Source: Butyricimonas faecalis
GTDB lineage: Bacteria > Bacteroidota > Bacteroidia > Bacteroidales > Marinifilaceae
Length of the DNA: 64,000 bases
Assembly (NCBI RefSeq): GCF_003991565.1
Contig: NZ_CP032819.1
Location: forward strand, 1,860,001-1,924,000
Direction of reading: 5' to 3'
Part shown: positions 21,216 through 30,551 of the stretch, one piece after another
Numbering within the stretch: position 1 is the first letter of the stretch
How the letters are laid out: the number at the start of each line of letters is the position of its first letter
The notes under the pieces: model-generated
The model's input: only the letters and a program-made list of their open reading frames with translations
The model's database searches: none
Told to the model about the DNA's origin: nothing
Position numbers and translations under genes: made by a program

Positions 21216-21296
21216 CTATAAAGTTATAAGGTTGATAAAGTTTGAAAAGTTGATAAGGTGCAAAATAACTTTATAAACCTTACAAACTTTATGAAC

Positions 21297-21611
21297 TTAA
21301 ATATCAAATCCCAGTTCCAACCGGGCCGTTTCACTCATTCTTTCCGGACTCCAAGCCGGCTCAAAAGTTAAATTTACCGTAGCCTCATCGATTCCGTCTA
21401 TCGTCAGCACGACATCATGCACTTCCTGCACGATTTGGTCAGCAATAGGGCATCCCGGAGCAGTCAGGGTCATGGTTATAATCACCTCGTTCTGCTTGGG
21501 AAATTCAATACTATAAACAAGCCCTAATTCCCAAATATTTACCGGGACCTCCGGATCATAAACGGTAGATAACTTTTCGATTACTAAATCTTCCATTAAA
21601 CTTTTTCCCAT
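21297..21611 (-). CDS. DUF59/MIP18-family Fe-S assembly protein (SufT-like)
   Basis: 104 residues of the MIP18/PaaD family. The signature DPEVPVNIWELGLVY and the cysteine-containing TLTAPGCPIAD are present, with FEPAWSPERMSE towards the C-terminus. Such proteins help mature or deliver Fe-S clusters. The gene follows sufE by 8 nt and is the last gene of the suf operon, which supports the role. Met1 is used because only 8 nt separate it from sufE; Met6 is possible. Confidence 0.85.
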   Translation of the reverse strand: MGKSLMEDLVIEKLSTVYDPEVPVNIWELGLVYSIEFPKQNEVIITMTLTAPGCPIADQIVQEVHDVVLTIDGIDEATVNLTFEPAWSPERMSETARLELGFDI

Positions 21612-21619
21612 ATCTCTCG

Positions 21620-22036
21620 TTATTTTCCCTCGTATGCCAAGGCATAATACTTTATTTGTTTCACCATCGACAATAACCCGTTAGAACGTGTCGGTGACAG
21701 GTGTTGAGTCAAGCCGATCTTGTCGATAAAATCCAGATTAGCATTTACAATATCGTGAGGCGTCTGACCGGAAAATACCCGAATCAATAACCCGGCAATA
21801 CCTTTCGTGATAATAGCATCACTATCTGCTTCAAAATACAACTTACCATCTCGCAGTTCAGCATGAAACCATACCCTGGACTGACATCCTTTAATCAAAT
21901 TATCATCCGTCTTATGCGTTTCATCCATCGCATTCAGTCCATTACCTATTTCTATCAGGTAAGCATATTTATCCATCCAATCATCATACATGGAAAACTC
22001 ATCCACAATCTGATTCTCGATCTCTTCTATCATCAT
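21620..22036 (-). CDS. sufE: SufE sulfur-acceptor protein
   Basis: 138 residues. SufE takes persulfide sulfur from the cysteine desulfurase SufS and hands it to the SufBCD scaffold. The acceptor is Cys51 in KGCQSRVW. The C-terminal LSPTRSNGLLSM is a family hallmark. The gene is 5 nt downstream of sufS, which is its partner. Length is normal. Confidence 0.93.
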   Translation of the reverse strand: MMIEEIENQIVDEFSMYDDWMDKYAYLIEIGNGLNAMDETHKTDDNLIKGCQSRVWFHAELRDGKLYFEADSDAIITKGIAGLLIRVFSGQTPHDIVNANLDFIDKIGLTQHLSPTRSNGLLSMVKQIKYYALAYEGK

Positions 22037-22041
22037 TGCTC

Positions 22042-23262
22042 TTATAATTTGAAAATCTTTTCTATCTTTCTTAATCCTTCACAGAAAACATCAATTTCTT
22101 CCCGGGTGTTATACATGGCTATGGAAGCACGGGCCATACCCGATACCCCGTAATGTTGCATCACCGGTTCCGCACACAATTGTCCCGTACGTATGGCAAC
22201 CCCCATCTTATCCAACAAAGTACCCAAATCGAAAGGATGTATCCCCTCAATACCGAACGAGATCACGGAAGACTTATTCTTCGCATCCCCGTATAAAATA
22301 ATACTCGGGATTTCTCGAATCTGCCTCATCGCGTAATCCATCAAGCCATGTTCATATTCGGCAATCTCTTGCAAGCCGATACTTTTCACGTACTCCAAAG
22401 CCTTACCTAAACCTATAACCCCAATAAAGTCAGGAGTACCCGCCTCAAATTTAAAAGGTAATTCATTATATGTCGTTTTCTCGAAACGGACTTCCTTTAT
22501 CATCTCTCCTCCGCCTTGCCAAGGTGGCATCTGTTCCAACAAGTTACGTTTCCCATACAAGATACCAACTCCCGTGGGTCCATATACCTTATGCCCTGAA
22601 AAAGCGAAAAAGTCACAATCCAATGCCTGCACGTCAACCGGGATATGTTGGATAGCCTGTGCCCCATCAACCAAGGCATAAGCCCCAACGGCATGAGCCG
22701 CATCAATCATTTCCTTCACAGGATTCACCGTACCCAACACGTTGGAAACATAAGCAACACCTACCAGTTTTACCCGCTCGTTCAAAAGCCCCCGGAATGC
22801 CTCCATATCCAACTCCCCTTTATCATTGAAAGGCACAACCTTCAACACGGCTTTCTTACGTTCACACAACATTTGCCAAGGCACAATATTGGCATGGTGC
22901 TCCATCTCCGTCACGATAATCTCGTCGCCTTCCCGTATAAAAGCCTCCCCGAAAGTGTAAGCCACAAGATTGATACTCTCGGTCGTTCCCCGGGTAAATA
23001 TCACCTCGTCCGTGGACTCCGCATGTATAAACTCTCTTACGGTCTCCCGGGCTTGTTCATTGGCATCCGTACATTTATTACTCAGATAATGCACTCCCCG
23101 ATGCACGTTGGAATTATAACGCAAATAATATTCCGTCATTTTTTCCACCACTTGTAAAGGTCGCTGGGCCGTTGCCCCGTTATCCAAGTAGACCAACGGT
23201 TTACCATAAATTGTTTCCTCCAGTATCGGGAAATCCTTTCTAATCCGATTGACGTCAAACAT
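22042..23262 (-). CDS. sufS: cysteine desulfurase SufS
   Basis: 406-residue PLP enzyme that releases sulfur from cysteine as an enzyme persulfide for Fe-S assembly. The PLP lysine is Lys225 in FSGHKVYGPTGVG. The catalytic Cys363 lies in RTGQLCAEPVM, as in group II desulfurases. FTRGTTESINLVAY and EMEHHANIVPWQ also match. It is 3 nt after sufD and 5 nt before sufE, in one operon. Confidence 0.95.
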   Translation of the reverse strand: MFDVNRIRKDFPILEETIYGKPLVYLDNGATAQRPLQVVEKMTEYYLRYNSNVHRGVHYLSNKCTDANEQARETVREFIHAESTDEVIFTRGTTESINLVAYTFGEAFIREGDEIIVTEMEHHANIVPWQMLCERKKAVLKVVPFNDKGELDMEAFRGLLNERVKLVGVAYVSNVLGTVNPVKEMIDAAHAVGAYALVDGAQAIQHIPVDVQALDCDFFAFSGHKVYGPTGVGILYGKRNLLEQMPPWQGGGEMIKEVRFEKTTYNELPFKFEAGTPDFIGVIGLGKALEYVKSIGLQEIAEYEHGLMDYAMRQIREIPSIILYGDAKNKSSVISFGIEGIHPFDLGTLLDKMGVAIRTGQLCAEPVMQHYGVSGMARASIAMYNTREEIDVFCEGLRKIEKIFKL

Positions 23263-23265
23263 AAA

Positions 23266-24627
23266 TTATTTCTTACAATGCATCACACAATTGTGACACT
23301 TGGTTAATTCTCCTCTTAATCGTTTATCCACCAAACTATCGATCTCTTCTCGAAGAGGTGCAAGTTTCACCCGTCCGACGATCTCGTGTGCAAAACCGAA
23401 CATCATCATCATACGGGCTTCCGCCTCCCCGATCCCGCGGGAACGAAGATAGAACATGGCCTCTTCATCAATTTGACCAACCGAGGCTCCGTGACTACAC
23501 TTCACATCGTCGGCATCAATCACCAGTTGAGGTTTCGTGTTCACCTGCGCCGTATCCGTCAATAGCAAATTATTATTCGCTTGATACGCCTCTGTTTTCT
23601 GTGCATCGGGACGCACAATAATACGTCCGGCAAAATTAGCCAGTGCCGCATCGTCCAACACTCCCTTAAAATGTTGGTTACTCGTACAATGAGGTGCGAT
23701 ATGGTCGATAAAGGTGAAATTATCCACCTGTTGTTTTTTATCCGACAAATACATCCCGTACAAATTACTCTCGCATCCCTCTTCCGTCAAAGCGGCAAAC
23801 AGATTGTTGCGAATAAACCCGCCATACAAAGAGATCACGTTGGCATCGTATCGGGAATTACGCTTCTGAGAAACAAATACACTGTTTATCTGCGAAGCTT
23901 CTATATGCTGATTTTGAACATGATAATATTCAAAAGCCGAATTCTCTCCCACAACAACCTCCGTGGCATTATTCAACAAAAAACAATCATCGGAAAGCGT
24001 GTGATCGCACACCAAAATAGTGGCTTTAGCGTCACGCCCTAAGATAACCATATTCCGTTGGAATGCCATCAAATCAGCATTGGCCCGCATCAAATTCACA
24101 ATCTGCAACGGACGCTCCATCACCACCCGATCCGGAACATACACGAACACCCCGTCCTGAGCAAATGCCGTGTTCAACGCCACCAATCCGTCCGTATCCG
24201 CAGGTTTCGTGTACTGGTTATAATGTTTCTCGAATAACTCCTTGTACTTCACGCTAGCCTCAGCCATACTGCAAATCACCACGCCTTCAGGTATCTCCGG
24301 TGTTGCATTCTCCTGCACGAACCAACCGTTAATCGTCAAAATCAGATTGGTATCCAGATTCGGCACGTGACATTTGAACACCTCTCCCACTTCCACCTCT
24401 TGCTTGATATATTTCAGTACCACCTTATAATCCCGATCAAATACCGGTAAGGTGTCCGCGTAAAGATAGTCCTCCGTTTTATAGGGAATTCCACCCAAGG
24501 CTTTGAAACGTTGAAACGCCTCCTCCCGGTGTCGGTTCATCACGTCACCGCATCCCTCTTGCAGCAATCGTTGGCCCTCCCGAAACAGAGTCGCAAAATC
24601 ATTATTTATCTTTTCTAATCTTTCCAT
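23266..24627 (-). CDS. sufD: Fe-S cluster assembly protein SufD
   Basis: 453-residue SufB/SufD beta-helix scaffold protein. Recognisable are HCTSNQHFKGVLDDAA, FAGRIIVRPDAQKTEAYQ, DDVKCSHGASVGQIDEEAMF and YLRSRGIGEAEARMMM. Together with SufB and the SufC ATPase it forms the SufBC2D complex that builds Fe-S clusters. It is 6 nt after sufC. The N-terminal helical part is typical of SufD, not SufB. Confidence 0.94.
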   Translation of the reverse strand: MERLEKINNDFATLFREGQRLLQEGCGDVMNRHREEAFQRFKALGGIPYKTEDYLYADTLPVFDRDYKVVLKYIKQEVEVGEVFKCHVPNLDTNLILTINGWFVQENATPEIPEGVVICSMAEASVKYKELFEKHYNQYTKPADTDGLVALNTAFAQDGVFVYVPDRVVMERPLQIVNLMRANADLMAFQRNMVILGRDAKATILVCDHTLSDDCFLLNNATEVVVGENSAFEYYHVQNQHIEASQINSVFVSQKRNSRYDANVISLYGGFIRNNLFAALTEEGCESNLYGMYLSDKKQQVDNFTFIDHIAPHCTSNQHFKGVLDDAALANFAGRIIVRPDAQKTEAYQANNNLLLTDTAQVNTKPQLVIDADDVKCSHGASVGQIDEEAMFYLRSRGIGEAEARMMMMFGFAHEIVGRVKLAPLREEIDSLVDKRLRGELTKCHNCVMHCKK

Positions 24628-24633
24628 CTTCCA

Positions 24634-25398
24634 TTACTTACCGGACTCAACTTCCTGTTTAATCCAATCATAACCATACTTCTCTAACTCCAATACCAAC
24701 TCTTTGCCTGCCGTCTTCACAATGCGCCCGTCATACAACACGTGTACAATATCCGGCACAATGTAATCCAACAAACGTTGGTAGTGAGTAATAACGATAG
24801 TAGAATTATCCGGACGTTTCAACTTGTTCACCCCACTGGCAACGATACGTAATGCATCGATGTCCAAACCGGAATCCGTTTCGTCCAGAATAGCCAGTTT
24901 CGGCTCCAATACCGCCATTTGGAATATTTCGTTCTTTTTCTTCTCCCCTCCGGAAAAACCTTCATTCAGAGAACGGTTCAACAAACGACTGTCAATGCTC
25001 ACCATCTCCATCTTCTCCCGAATCATCTTCAAAAACTCGCTAGCCGGATAAGGAGGTAATCCCTTGTACTTACGTTGCTCGTTTACTGCCGTCTTCAAAA
25101 AGTTAACGGTACTCACCCCCGGAATCTCTACCGGATATTGAAAACTTAGGAATATTCCTTCCCGAGCCCGGTCTTCTGCCGGAAGTTCCAACAGGTTCTT
25201 ACCGTTAAACCAAACTTCACCCTCCGTTACCTCAAAACACTCCCGTCCGGTAAGCACGGCCGACAAAGTACTCTTCCCTGCCCCATTCGGTCCCATAATC
25301 GCATGGACTTCTCCGGCATTCACCTCCAAATCAATCCCTTTCAATATTTCTTTTCCGTCTATCGCGGCATGTAAGTTTTTTATCTTTAATAAACCCAT
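24634..25398 (-). CDS. sufC: Fe-S cluster assembly ATPase SufC
   Basis: 254-residue ABC-type ATPase. Walker A is GPNGAGKST (36-44), the signature is GFSGGEKKKNE and Walker B is LAILDETDSGLD. It powers conformational change in SufBC2D. It precedes sufD and follows sufB, with a 132-bp gap to sufB that is filled with A/T microrepeats, so processing or an internal promoter is possible. Confidence 0.96.
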   Translation of the reverse strand: MGLLKIKNLHAAIDGKEILKGIDLEVNAGEVHAIMGPNGAGKSTLSAVLTGRECFEVTEGEVWFNGKNLLELPAEDRAREGIFLSFQYPVEIPGVSTVNFLKTAVNEQRKYKGLPPYPASEFLKMIREKMEMVSIDSRLLNRSLNEGFSGGEKKKNEIFQMAVLEPKLAILDETDSGLDIDALRIVASGVNKLKRPDNSTIVITHYQRLLDYIVPDIVHVLYDGRIVKTAGKELVLELEKYGYDWIKQEVESGK

Positions 25399-25404
25399 TT
25401 TATT

Positions 25405-25510
25405 TTAGATTTTAAATTTTAGATTTTAGATTTCCACTGCTCAAACCGTCTCTACTCTAAAATCATAAATCGTAATTCATAAATCGTAAATCTATCAACT
25501 TTTAGTTGTT
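25405..25510. repeat. A/T microrepeat tract between sufB and sufC
   Basis: Short degenerate units alternate through the gap: TTTTAGATTT several times, then AATCATAAATCGTAATTCATAAATCGTAAATC, then CTTTTAGTTGTTATCTTTTAACTTTTAG (quoted in pieces). Similar tracts occupy many other intergenic gaps here. Confidence 0.55.
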
Positions 25511-25530
25511 ATCTTTTAACTTTTAGTTTT

Positions 25531-26976
25531 TTATCCAACGCTCCCCGCCAAACTGATTTGCAACAGTTTTTGTGCCTCAACAGCAAACTCCATAGGCATC
25601 TTGTTAATCACATCTCCGGCATACCCTTTAATGATCAAGCCAATAGCGTCCTCTGTTGAAATTCCTCGCTGATTGCAATAGAAAATTTGATCTTCTCCGA
25701 TTTTGGAAGTCGTTGCTTCATGTTCCACCTGGGCCGTGGGATTTGCCACTTCCAAGTAAGGGAACGTATGAGCCCCACATTTATCGCCCAAAAGCAAAGA
25801 GTCACATTGAGAGAAATTCCGGGCATTCTTACAATTCTTAACCACCTTTACCTTTCCTCTGTAAGAATTGGAACTATATCCTGCAGAAATTCCTTTCGAA
25901 ACAATCCGGCTACGGGTGTTATTCCCAATATGGATCATTTTAGTCCCCGTGTCTGCCTGCTGGTAATTATTCGTCACGGCCACGGAATAAAATTCACTGA
26001 CAGACCCGTCGCCCTTCAATATCGTACTCGGGTATTTCCAAGTGATAGCCGAACCCGTCTCCACCTGTGCCCAAATCAATTTGGCATTATCCCCTTTACA
26101 AATACCTCGTTTGGTCACGAAATTATAGATACCGCCTTTCCCGTTCTTATCTCCCGGGTACCAGTTTTGCACGGTACTATATTTTACCTCCGCGTTCTTC
26201 TCTACCACAATCTCCACGATAGCCGCATGCAACTGATTCTCGTCCCGCTGCGGAGCAGTACATCCTTCCAGATAACTCACGAAACTTTCCTCTTCCGCCA
26301 CGATCAACGTGCGCTCAAACTGCCCCGTGTTTGCCGCGTTGATTCGGAAATAAGTAGACAACTCCATCGGACAACGCACCCCTTTCGGGATGTAAACGAA
26401 TGATCCGTCACTAAACACGGCAGAATTCAATGCTGCAAAAAAGTTATCGGAATAGGGCACAACCGAACCCAGATAACGTTTCACCAAATCCGGATGATTC
26501 TTCACGGCCTCTGAAAACGAGCAAAAGATCACCCCTCGCTCTGCCAGCGTCTCCTTGAATGTCGTCTTCACCGAAACGCTATCCATCACGGCATCCACTG
26601 CCACCCCGGACAACGCTTTTTGCTCATCCAAAGGAATTCCCAACTTATCAAACGTCGCTTTCAATTCAGGATCGACCTCATCCCATGATTTTTTCTCCTC
26701 TTGTTTTGGGGCCGCGTAGTACACGATTTCCTGATAATCAATAGGAGGAATATTCAATTTCGCCCACGTGGGCATTTTCATCGTAAGCCAGTGACGGTAA
26801 GCCTTTAAACGGAATTCTAGTAACCATTCCGGCTCTTCCTTCTTTTGTGAAATCAAGCGGATCACCGATTCATTCAATCCCTTCCCGATCATCTCGGTTT
26901 TCACGTCAGAAACAAAACCGTATTTATACTCACCCTCTGTTACTTCATTCAATATATCGTCTTGTTCTTTAGCCAT
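25531..26976 (-). CDS. sufB: Fe-S cluster assembly protein SufB
   Basis: 481-residue beta-helix scaffold, the first gene of the suf operon. Typical blocks are [79 protein letters not shown] and the C-terminal [20 protein letters not shown]. The promoter is 40-70 bp upstream, and no regulator gene (SufR/IscR) is nearby. It is the site of cluster assembly with SufC and SufD. Confidence 0.96.
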   Translation of the reverse strand: MAKEQDDILNEVTEGEYKYGFVSDVKTEMIGKGLNESVIRLISQKKEEPEWLLEFRLKAYRHWLTMKMPTWAKLNIPPIDYQEIVYYAAPKQEEKKSWDEVDPELKATFDKLGIPLDEQKALSGVAVDAVMDSVSVKTTFKETLAERGVIFCSFSEAVKNHPDLVKRYLGSVVPYSDNFFAALNSAVFSDGSFVYIPKGVRCPMELSTYFRINAANTGQFERTLIVAEEESFVSYLEGCTAPQRDENQLHAAIVEIVVEKNAEVKYSTVQNWYPGDKNGKGGIYNFVTKRGICKGDNAKLIWAQVETGSAITWKYPSTILKGDGSVSEFYSVAVTNNYQQADTGTKMIHIGNNTRSRIVSKGISAGYSSNSYRGKVKVVKNCKNARNFSQCDSLLLGDKCGAHTFPYLEVANPTAQVEHEATTSKIGEDQIFYCNQRGISTEDAIGLIIKGYAGDVINKMPMEFAVEAQKLLQISLAGSVG

Positions 26977-27015
26977 AACTTTTATACCCTATTATCACCA
27001 ATTTATCAATCTGTG

Positions 27016-27044
27016 CAAAAGTACAAAAAAATATTACCTGTCAA
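27016..27044 (-). promoter_or_regulatory. promoter of the suf operon
   Basis: The minus strand carries TTG (27042-27044), 18 bp, then TACTTTTG (27016-27023), a good match to the Bacteroidota consensus. The leader to the sufB ATG is about 35 nt. Confidence 0.6.
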
Positions 27045-27175
27045 TCATCTCTCACGTAGATAATATCTATTACGTAATAAATCTCCATTATGATTCATTC
27101 CCTTTCTCAAAACACTTCACCACAAACTTGTAACCGAAAAGTTGTAACGTGTCACGTGGCTCTGCCCCATTATCA

Positions 27176-27207
27176 TTTGCTCGATTCATCAATTTAGCGT
27201 ATTTTTG
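27176..27207 (+). promoter_or_regulatory. promoter of thiL
   Basis: TTG at 27176-27178, a 21-bp spacer and TATTTTTG at 27200-27207. The ATG is 24 nt after the -7 box. Confidence 0.6.
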
Positions 27208-27230
27208 TTTTAAATATTAAGAACTGAAAC

Positions 27231-28283
27231 ATGAGTGAAAACAAACCATTAACAAAACTATCCACGTTAGGGGAATTCGGACTGATTCGCCACCTGACAC
27301 AAGATATAAAATTAAAAAACCCATCTTCCCTAAAAGGAGTTGGTGACGATGCCGCCGTACTCGATTACAAAGACAAGAAAATATTAGTCAGTACGGATAT
27401 GCTGATTGAAGGCGTACATTTCGATCTGGCTTATGCCCCGTTAAAACATTTAGGATACAAAGCTGTTGCAACAAATGCCAGCGATATATACGCCATGAAC
27501 GGGACACCTCGACAGATTACCGTTTCCCTTGCCGTTTCCAACCGTTTCTCCCTAGAAGCAGTCGACGAATTGTACGAGGGAATCTATCTCGCTTGTGACC
27601 ACTATGGGATTGACCTCGTGGGTGGAGACACGACCTCTTCACAAACAGGAATGTGTATCAGCATCACGGTGATCGGGGAAGCCAACGAGGAAGACATCGT
27701 TTACCGTAACACCGCACGAGAAAATGACCTGATTTGCGTCAGTGGAAATTTGGGTGCAGCTTACATGGGCCTTCAATTGCTGGAAAGAGAAAAGGTCGTG
27801 TTCAAAGAAAATCCCAACGCCCAACCGGACTTCTCTGGATATGAATACATCCTTGAGCGTCAGCTAAAACCGGAAGCGAGAATGGATATTATCCAATTAC
27901 TCAAAGAAAAAGGTATTAAACCGACAGCCATGATGGATGTTTCCGACGGTCTCTCATCCGAGGTATTGCACATCTGTCATGATTCCGGCCTTGGCTGTAA
28001 CATCTACGAGGAGAAAATTCCGATTGATTACCAGACCTTCAAAATGGCCGAAGAACTCAACATGAATGCTACCGTGTGCGCCCTTTCCGGGGGAGAAGAT
28101 TATGAACTATTGTTCACAGCTCCACTCGACGCTTACGACAAACTGATTACCATGGAAGAAATCAGCATCATCGGACACACTTGTGCCAAAAGCGAAGGTT
28201 ACAATTTAATCACGAAAGACGGTAATTCATTTGAACTGAAAGCCCAAGGTTGGGTAAACTTCGCCCCATCCGAGGATAAATAA
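27231..28283 (+). CDS. thiL: thiamine-monophosphate kinase
   Basis: 350-residue PurM-like kinase that phosphorylates thiamine monophosphate to the diphosphate cofactor. Conserved blocks: GEFGLIRHL, GVGDDAAVLDYKDKKILVSTDMLIEGVHFD (quoted as one metal-binding region at about residues 37-65), NASDIYAMNGTP, LVGGDTTSS, MMDVSDGLSSEV and ALSGGEDYELLFT. It shares an operon with the following gene (9-nt gap). No thi biosynthesis genes are nearby. Confidence 0.93.
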   Translation: MSENKPLTKLSTLGEFGLIRHLTQDIKLKNPSSLKGVGDDAAVLDYKDKKILVSTDMLIEGVHFDLAYAPLKHLGYKAVATNASDIYAMNGTPRQITVSLAVSNRFSLEAVDELYEGIYLACDHYGIDLVGGDTTSSQTGMCISITVIGEANEEDIVYRNTARENDLICVSGNLGAAYMGLQLLEREKVVFKENPNAQPDFSGYEYILERQLKPEARMDIIQLLKEKGIKPTAMMDVSDGLSSEVLHICHDSGLGCNIYEEKIPIDYQTFKMAEELNMNATVCALSGGEDYELLFTAPLDAYDKLITMEEISIIGHTCAKSEGYNLITKDGNSFELKAQGWVNFAPSEDK

Positions 28284-28292
28284 CAAACCACC

Positions 28293-28895
28293 ATGAACAA
28301 ACTGGAAAATATACTTGACGAATCTTTACTACACAGTGCCAGCGGGGACCGGAAGGCCCTCCGTCTGTTACTTAAGAAAGTCATTCCCGATCGTTTCCAC
28401 TATTACCACGAAAGCCGGGATATCACCCGCCAGGAAGAATATGCTGATTTATTATACAAAATCCTCCTGCTCGAACTGGATGAAGAAGAAGAGGAAAGCA
28501 TCGAGCTGGCAGAACTCGCCTACTTGGGCATCAGTGAATCCATTTCAACCGTTCCGACACATATCTACGAGAGCCTTAAGAAACGTATCATTTTGATGCA
28601 CTATTTCTCGGATTATTTCACGGACAGCCTAATTGAAGTCTTCCTGAAAAAATACCGGGAGAACAACCTATTGGAGGCCCGGAATCTAGCCTTAGAATCC
28701 ATCGAACGAATGCAATTGTTTGATATTTTCTTGATAGAACAGAATTTCGATGACCGTATTGACCGGGATGAACAACTAACAGACGTCTGCAACGACATCG
28801 AACTTGCTCCCAACCTCACTGACGAAGAACTAACGGAAGCACAATTAATGCATCAAGTATTATACGCCTATCTGAAAGCGAAGTACCGCAAATGA
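28293..28895 (+). CDS. hypothetical alpha-helical protein
   Basis: 200 residues, no signal peptide or membrane segment, strongly acidic and apparently all-helical. It has a run LDEEEEESIELAEL near residues 66-79 and a C-terminal acidic region DEELTEAQLM. I do not recognise a family. It is 9 nt downstream of thiL, probably translated from the same mRNA, and closed by a bidirectional terminator. Normal codon use and a full-length helical protein argue for a real gene. The function is unknown. Confidence 0.75.
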   Translation: MNKLENILDESLLHSASGDRKALRLLLKKVIPDRFHYYHESRDITRQEEYADLLYKILLLELDEEEEESIELAELAYLGISESISTVPTHIYESLKKRIILMHYFSDYFTDSLIEVFLKKYRENNLLEARNLALESIERMQLFDIFLIEQNFDDRIDRDEQLTDVCNDIELAPNLTDEELTEAQLMHQVLYAYLKAKYRK

Positions 28896-28900
28896 GATAC

Positions 28901-28938
28901 AAGAAAACAGAGAGCTTTTTCAAACTCTCTGTTTTCTT
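28901..28938. terminator. bidirectional terminator between hypothetical gene and RRM gene
   Basis: A perfect 14-bp inverted repeat (AAGAAAACAGAGAG / CTCTCTGTTTTCTT) with a 10-nt loop lies between two convergent genes. The stem ends give a T-rich tail in both directions. Confidence 0.85.
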
Positions 28939-28943
28939 GATTC

Positions 28944-29249
28944 TTAACGATTCGAATTAAATCTTCTTTCTCTTGGGAATCTTTGACCTCTATCGTCGCC
29001 ACCTTCTTCTCTGGGTCTAGCCTTTTTTACAACAATTTTTCTTCCTTGAAATTCAGTTTCATTTAAGGCATTGATCGCGTTGAAGCCTTCCGTTTCATCC
29101 TCCATTTCAACAAAACCAAAACATTTAGAGTTACCAGTTTCTTTGTCCATAATAACTTTGGCTGAAGAAACAGAACCATGCTCTGAGAAAAGAGCCCGTA
29201 AGTCCTCACTCGTGGTCGTAGAACTTAACTTTGCAACAAAAATATTCAC
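28944..29249 (-). CDS. RRM-type RNA-binding protein
   Basis: 101 residues when started at the GTG at 29247-29249 (reads VNIFVAKLSS, i.e. MNIFVAKLSS). A longer frame from an ATG at 29324 would add 25 hydrophobic residues atypical of the family. The single RNA-recognition motif has RNP2 (NIFVAKL) and RNP1 (KCFGFVEME). The C-terminal tail is rich in Arg and Gly (RPREEGGDDRGQRFPRERRF). Such glycine/arginine-tailed RRM proteins are abundant in Bacteroidota and probably act as RNA chaperones or post-transcriptional regulators. The upstream A/T-rich leader of about 100 nt could carry regulation. Confidence 0.88.
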   Translation of the reverse strand: MNIFVAKLSSTTTSEDLRALFSEHGSVSSAKVIMDKETGNSKCFGFVEMEDETEGFNAINALNETEFQGRKIVVKKARPREEGGDDRGQRFPRERRFNSNR

Positions 29250-29513
29250 AATAAAAATAATTAAAATTAATAATACATATAGAAGGGTACGTAGAGGTAT
29301 ATCTTTGGTTTCAACGATAAACAACTATTTATCTTCTAACGCGACAAATATAAGTAATTTCTTAATAATCAAAAATTAATCACGCATTTTTTCTTTATTT
29401 TACACTAGATTCATCCCCTCGTCATAAATACTGAATCACAGCCTATTTTACTCACTCCAATTCTTCCCTTCATCATTTTTTTAGTCCCCTTCGACTTTTT
29501 TCTCCCTAAACGC

Positions 29514-29543
29514 TTGCGATTTCAAAAATTTTCTCTACTTTTG
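29514..29543 (+). promoter_or_regulatory. promoter of tRNA-Phe
   Basis: TTG at 29514-29516, a 19-bp spacer and TACTTTTG at 29536-29543, a full consensus match. The tRNA begins 22 bp after the -7 box. Confidence 0.7.
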
Positions 29544-29564
29544 CACCCGTTAAACAATAACGAT

Positions 29565-29637
29565 GGTGCCATAGCTCAGTTGGTAGAGCAAAGGACTGAA
29601 AATCCTTGTGTCCCCGGTTCGATTCCTGGTGGCACCA
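29565..29637 (+). tRNA. tRNA-Phe (GAA anticodon)
   Basis: A 73-nt cloverleaf. The acceptor GGTGCCA pairs with TGGCACC, the anticodon loop CTGAAAA is flanked by AAGGA/TCCTT, and the T arm contains GGTTCGATTCC. The anticodon GAA reads Phe codons. CCA is not encoded. The DNA to its right is rearranged accessory sequence, which fits tRNA 3' ends as integration sites. Confidence 0.97.
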
Positions 29638-29644
29638 CTGAAAC

Positions 29645-29672
29645 AAAGAGAGTTACGAAAGTGACTCTCTTT
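29645..29672 (+). terminator. terminator after tRNA-Phe
   Basis: A 12-bp stem (AAAGAGAGTTAC / GTGACTCTCTTT, one wobble) has a GAAA tetraloop and is followed by CATTTTAT, directly behind the tRNA. Confidence 0.8.
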
Positions 29673-29840
29673 CATTTTATGGTCATTTTTAGGTGTTTTA
29701 GGCTTGATGTTTAAACCATGTTTAAACCAATTTGTCAACTCAAATAAGTTTATAATTCCCCTTATCGAATTTATTATTTACAACTTTTTTATCTCCATTA
29801 CTAATTAAAATCACTACTTTTGTAATAAACCTAAAATACA

Positions 29841-30551
29841 AGATGTGTTCTTTTCAAGGGAACGAATAAAGTCTATATTATAGATGATAAAACTTTCGGA
29901 GGTTCACTGTACCAGCAATATCTACAGGCTATGTCTTGGTTGGAAAGCAAACTGCAGGTAGCTTATAAAATAGAGGGAGCAGGACCAAGAGAAGAAATTT
30001 GGGAAATACCTCTGACCGTATTTAAAGAAGCCATTATAAACGCCCTGTCACACCGTGACTACTACGAACAAGGTGCAAACATTATGATAGAAATGTTTGA
30101 CGACCGGGTAGAGATTTCCAATCCCGGAGGACTTCTGCCTGTTGTGGCTAAAGATTTCGGGCACAAGAGTATGACACGTAACCCGTTAATCTTTGGATTA
30201 TTTACCCGCATGCACTTGGTTGAAAGAGTCGCATCCGGTATTCCTCGTATGCAGGAAGCCATGAGAGAAGCAAATCTGCCCGAACCGAAATTTCATACGG
30301 AGGGGATGTTTACGGTAGTATTCAAAAGGAAACACGGCATCATGAGTGATACAGTAAATGATACAGTAAATGAGAAGGAGCGGGAAGTTCTTAACTTACT
30401 AAGGCAACAAGGAGGATTAAATGCTACAGAGATAGCACAAGAGCTAAAAAAGAGCATACCAACAGTAAAGCGGTATTTAAGTACTTTATCCAAATTAGAC
30501 TTGATTGAATTTAGGGGAGCACCTAAAATAGGAGGATATTATTTGAAATAA
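29841..30551 (+). pseudogene. N-terminally truncated AlbA_2/RecG-like ATP-binding protein
   Basis: The reading frame is open from about 29838, although the first ATG is at 29931. The translation starts mid-domain (CVLFKGTNKVYIIDDKTF), a part normally preceded by about 150-200 residues containing the AlbA_2 DNA-binding domain. It continues through the GHKL-like motif FKEAIINALSHRDYYEQG and EISNPGGLLP to a C-terminal winged-helix region (LNATEIAQELKKSIPTVKRYL). From 29931 a 206-residue product could still be made. An intact protein would be a putative transcriptional regulator or helicase-related protein of mobile DNA. Its place behind tRNA-Phe suggests a leftover of an integrated element. A possible -7 box, TACTTTTG, lies at 29815-29822. 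Confidence 0.72.

Noticed and set aside
27045..27175. A regulator or riboswitch (for example a TPP riboswitch) before thiL
   Set aside because: No THI-box-like conserved segments or long stem structure were seen; the thiL promoter is close to the ATG and leaves a leader of under 20 nt.
29514..29714. 66-codon plus-strand frame and a 62-codon minus-strand frame
   Set aside because: Both run through tRNA-Phe and its terminator.
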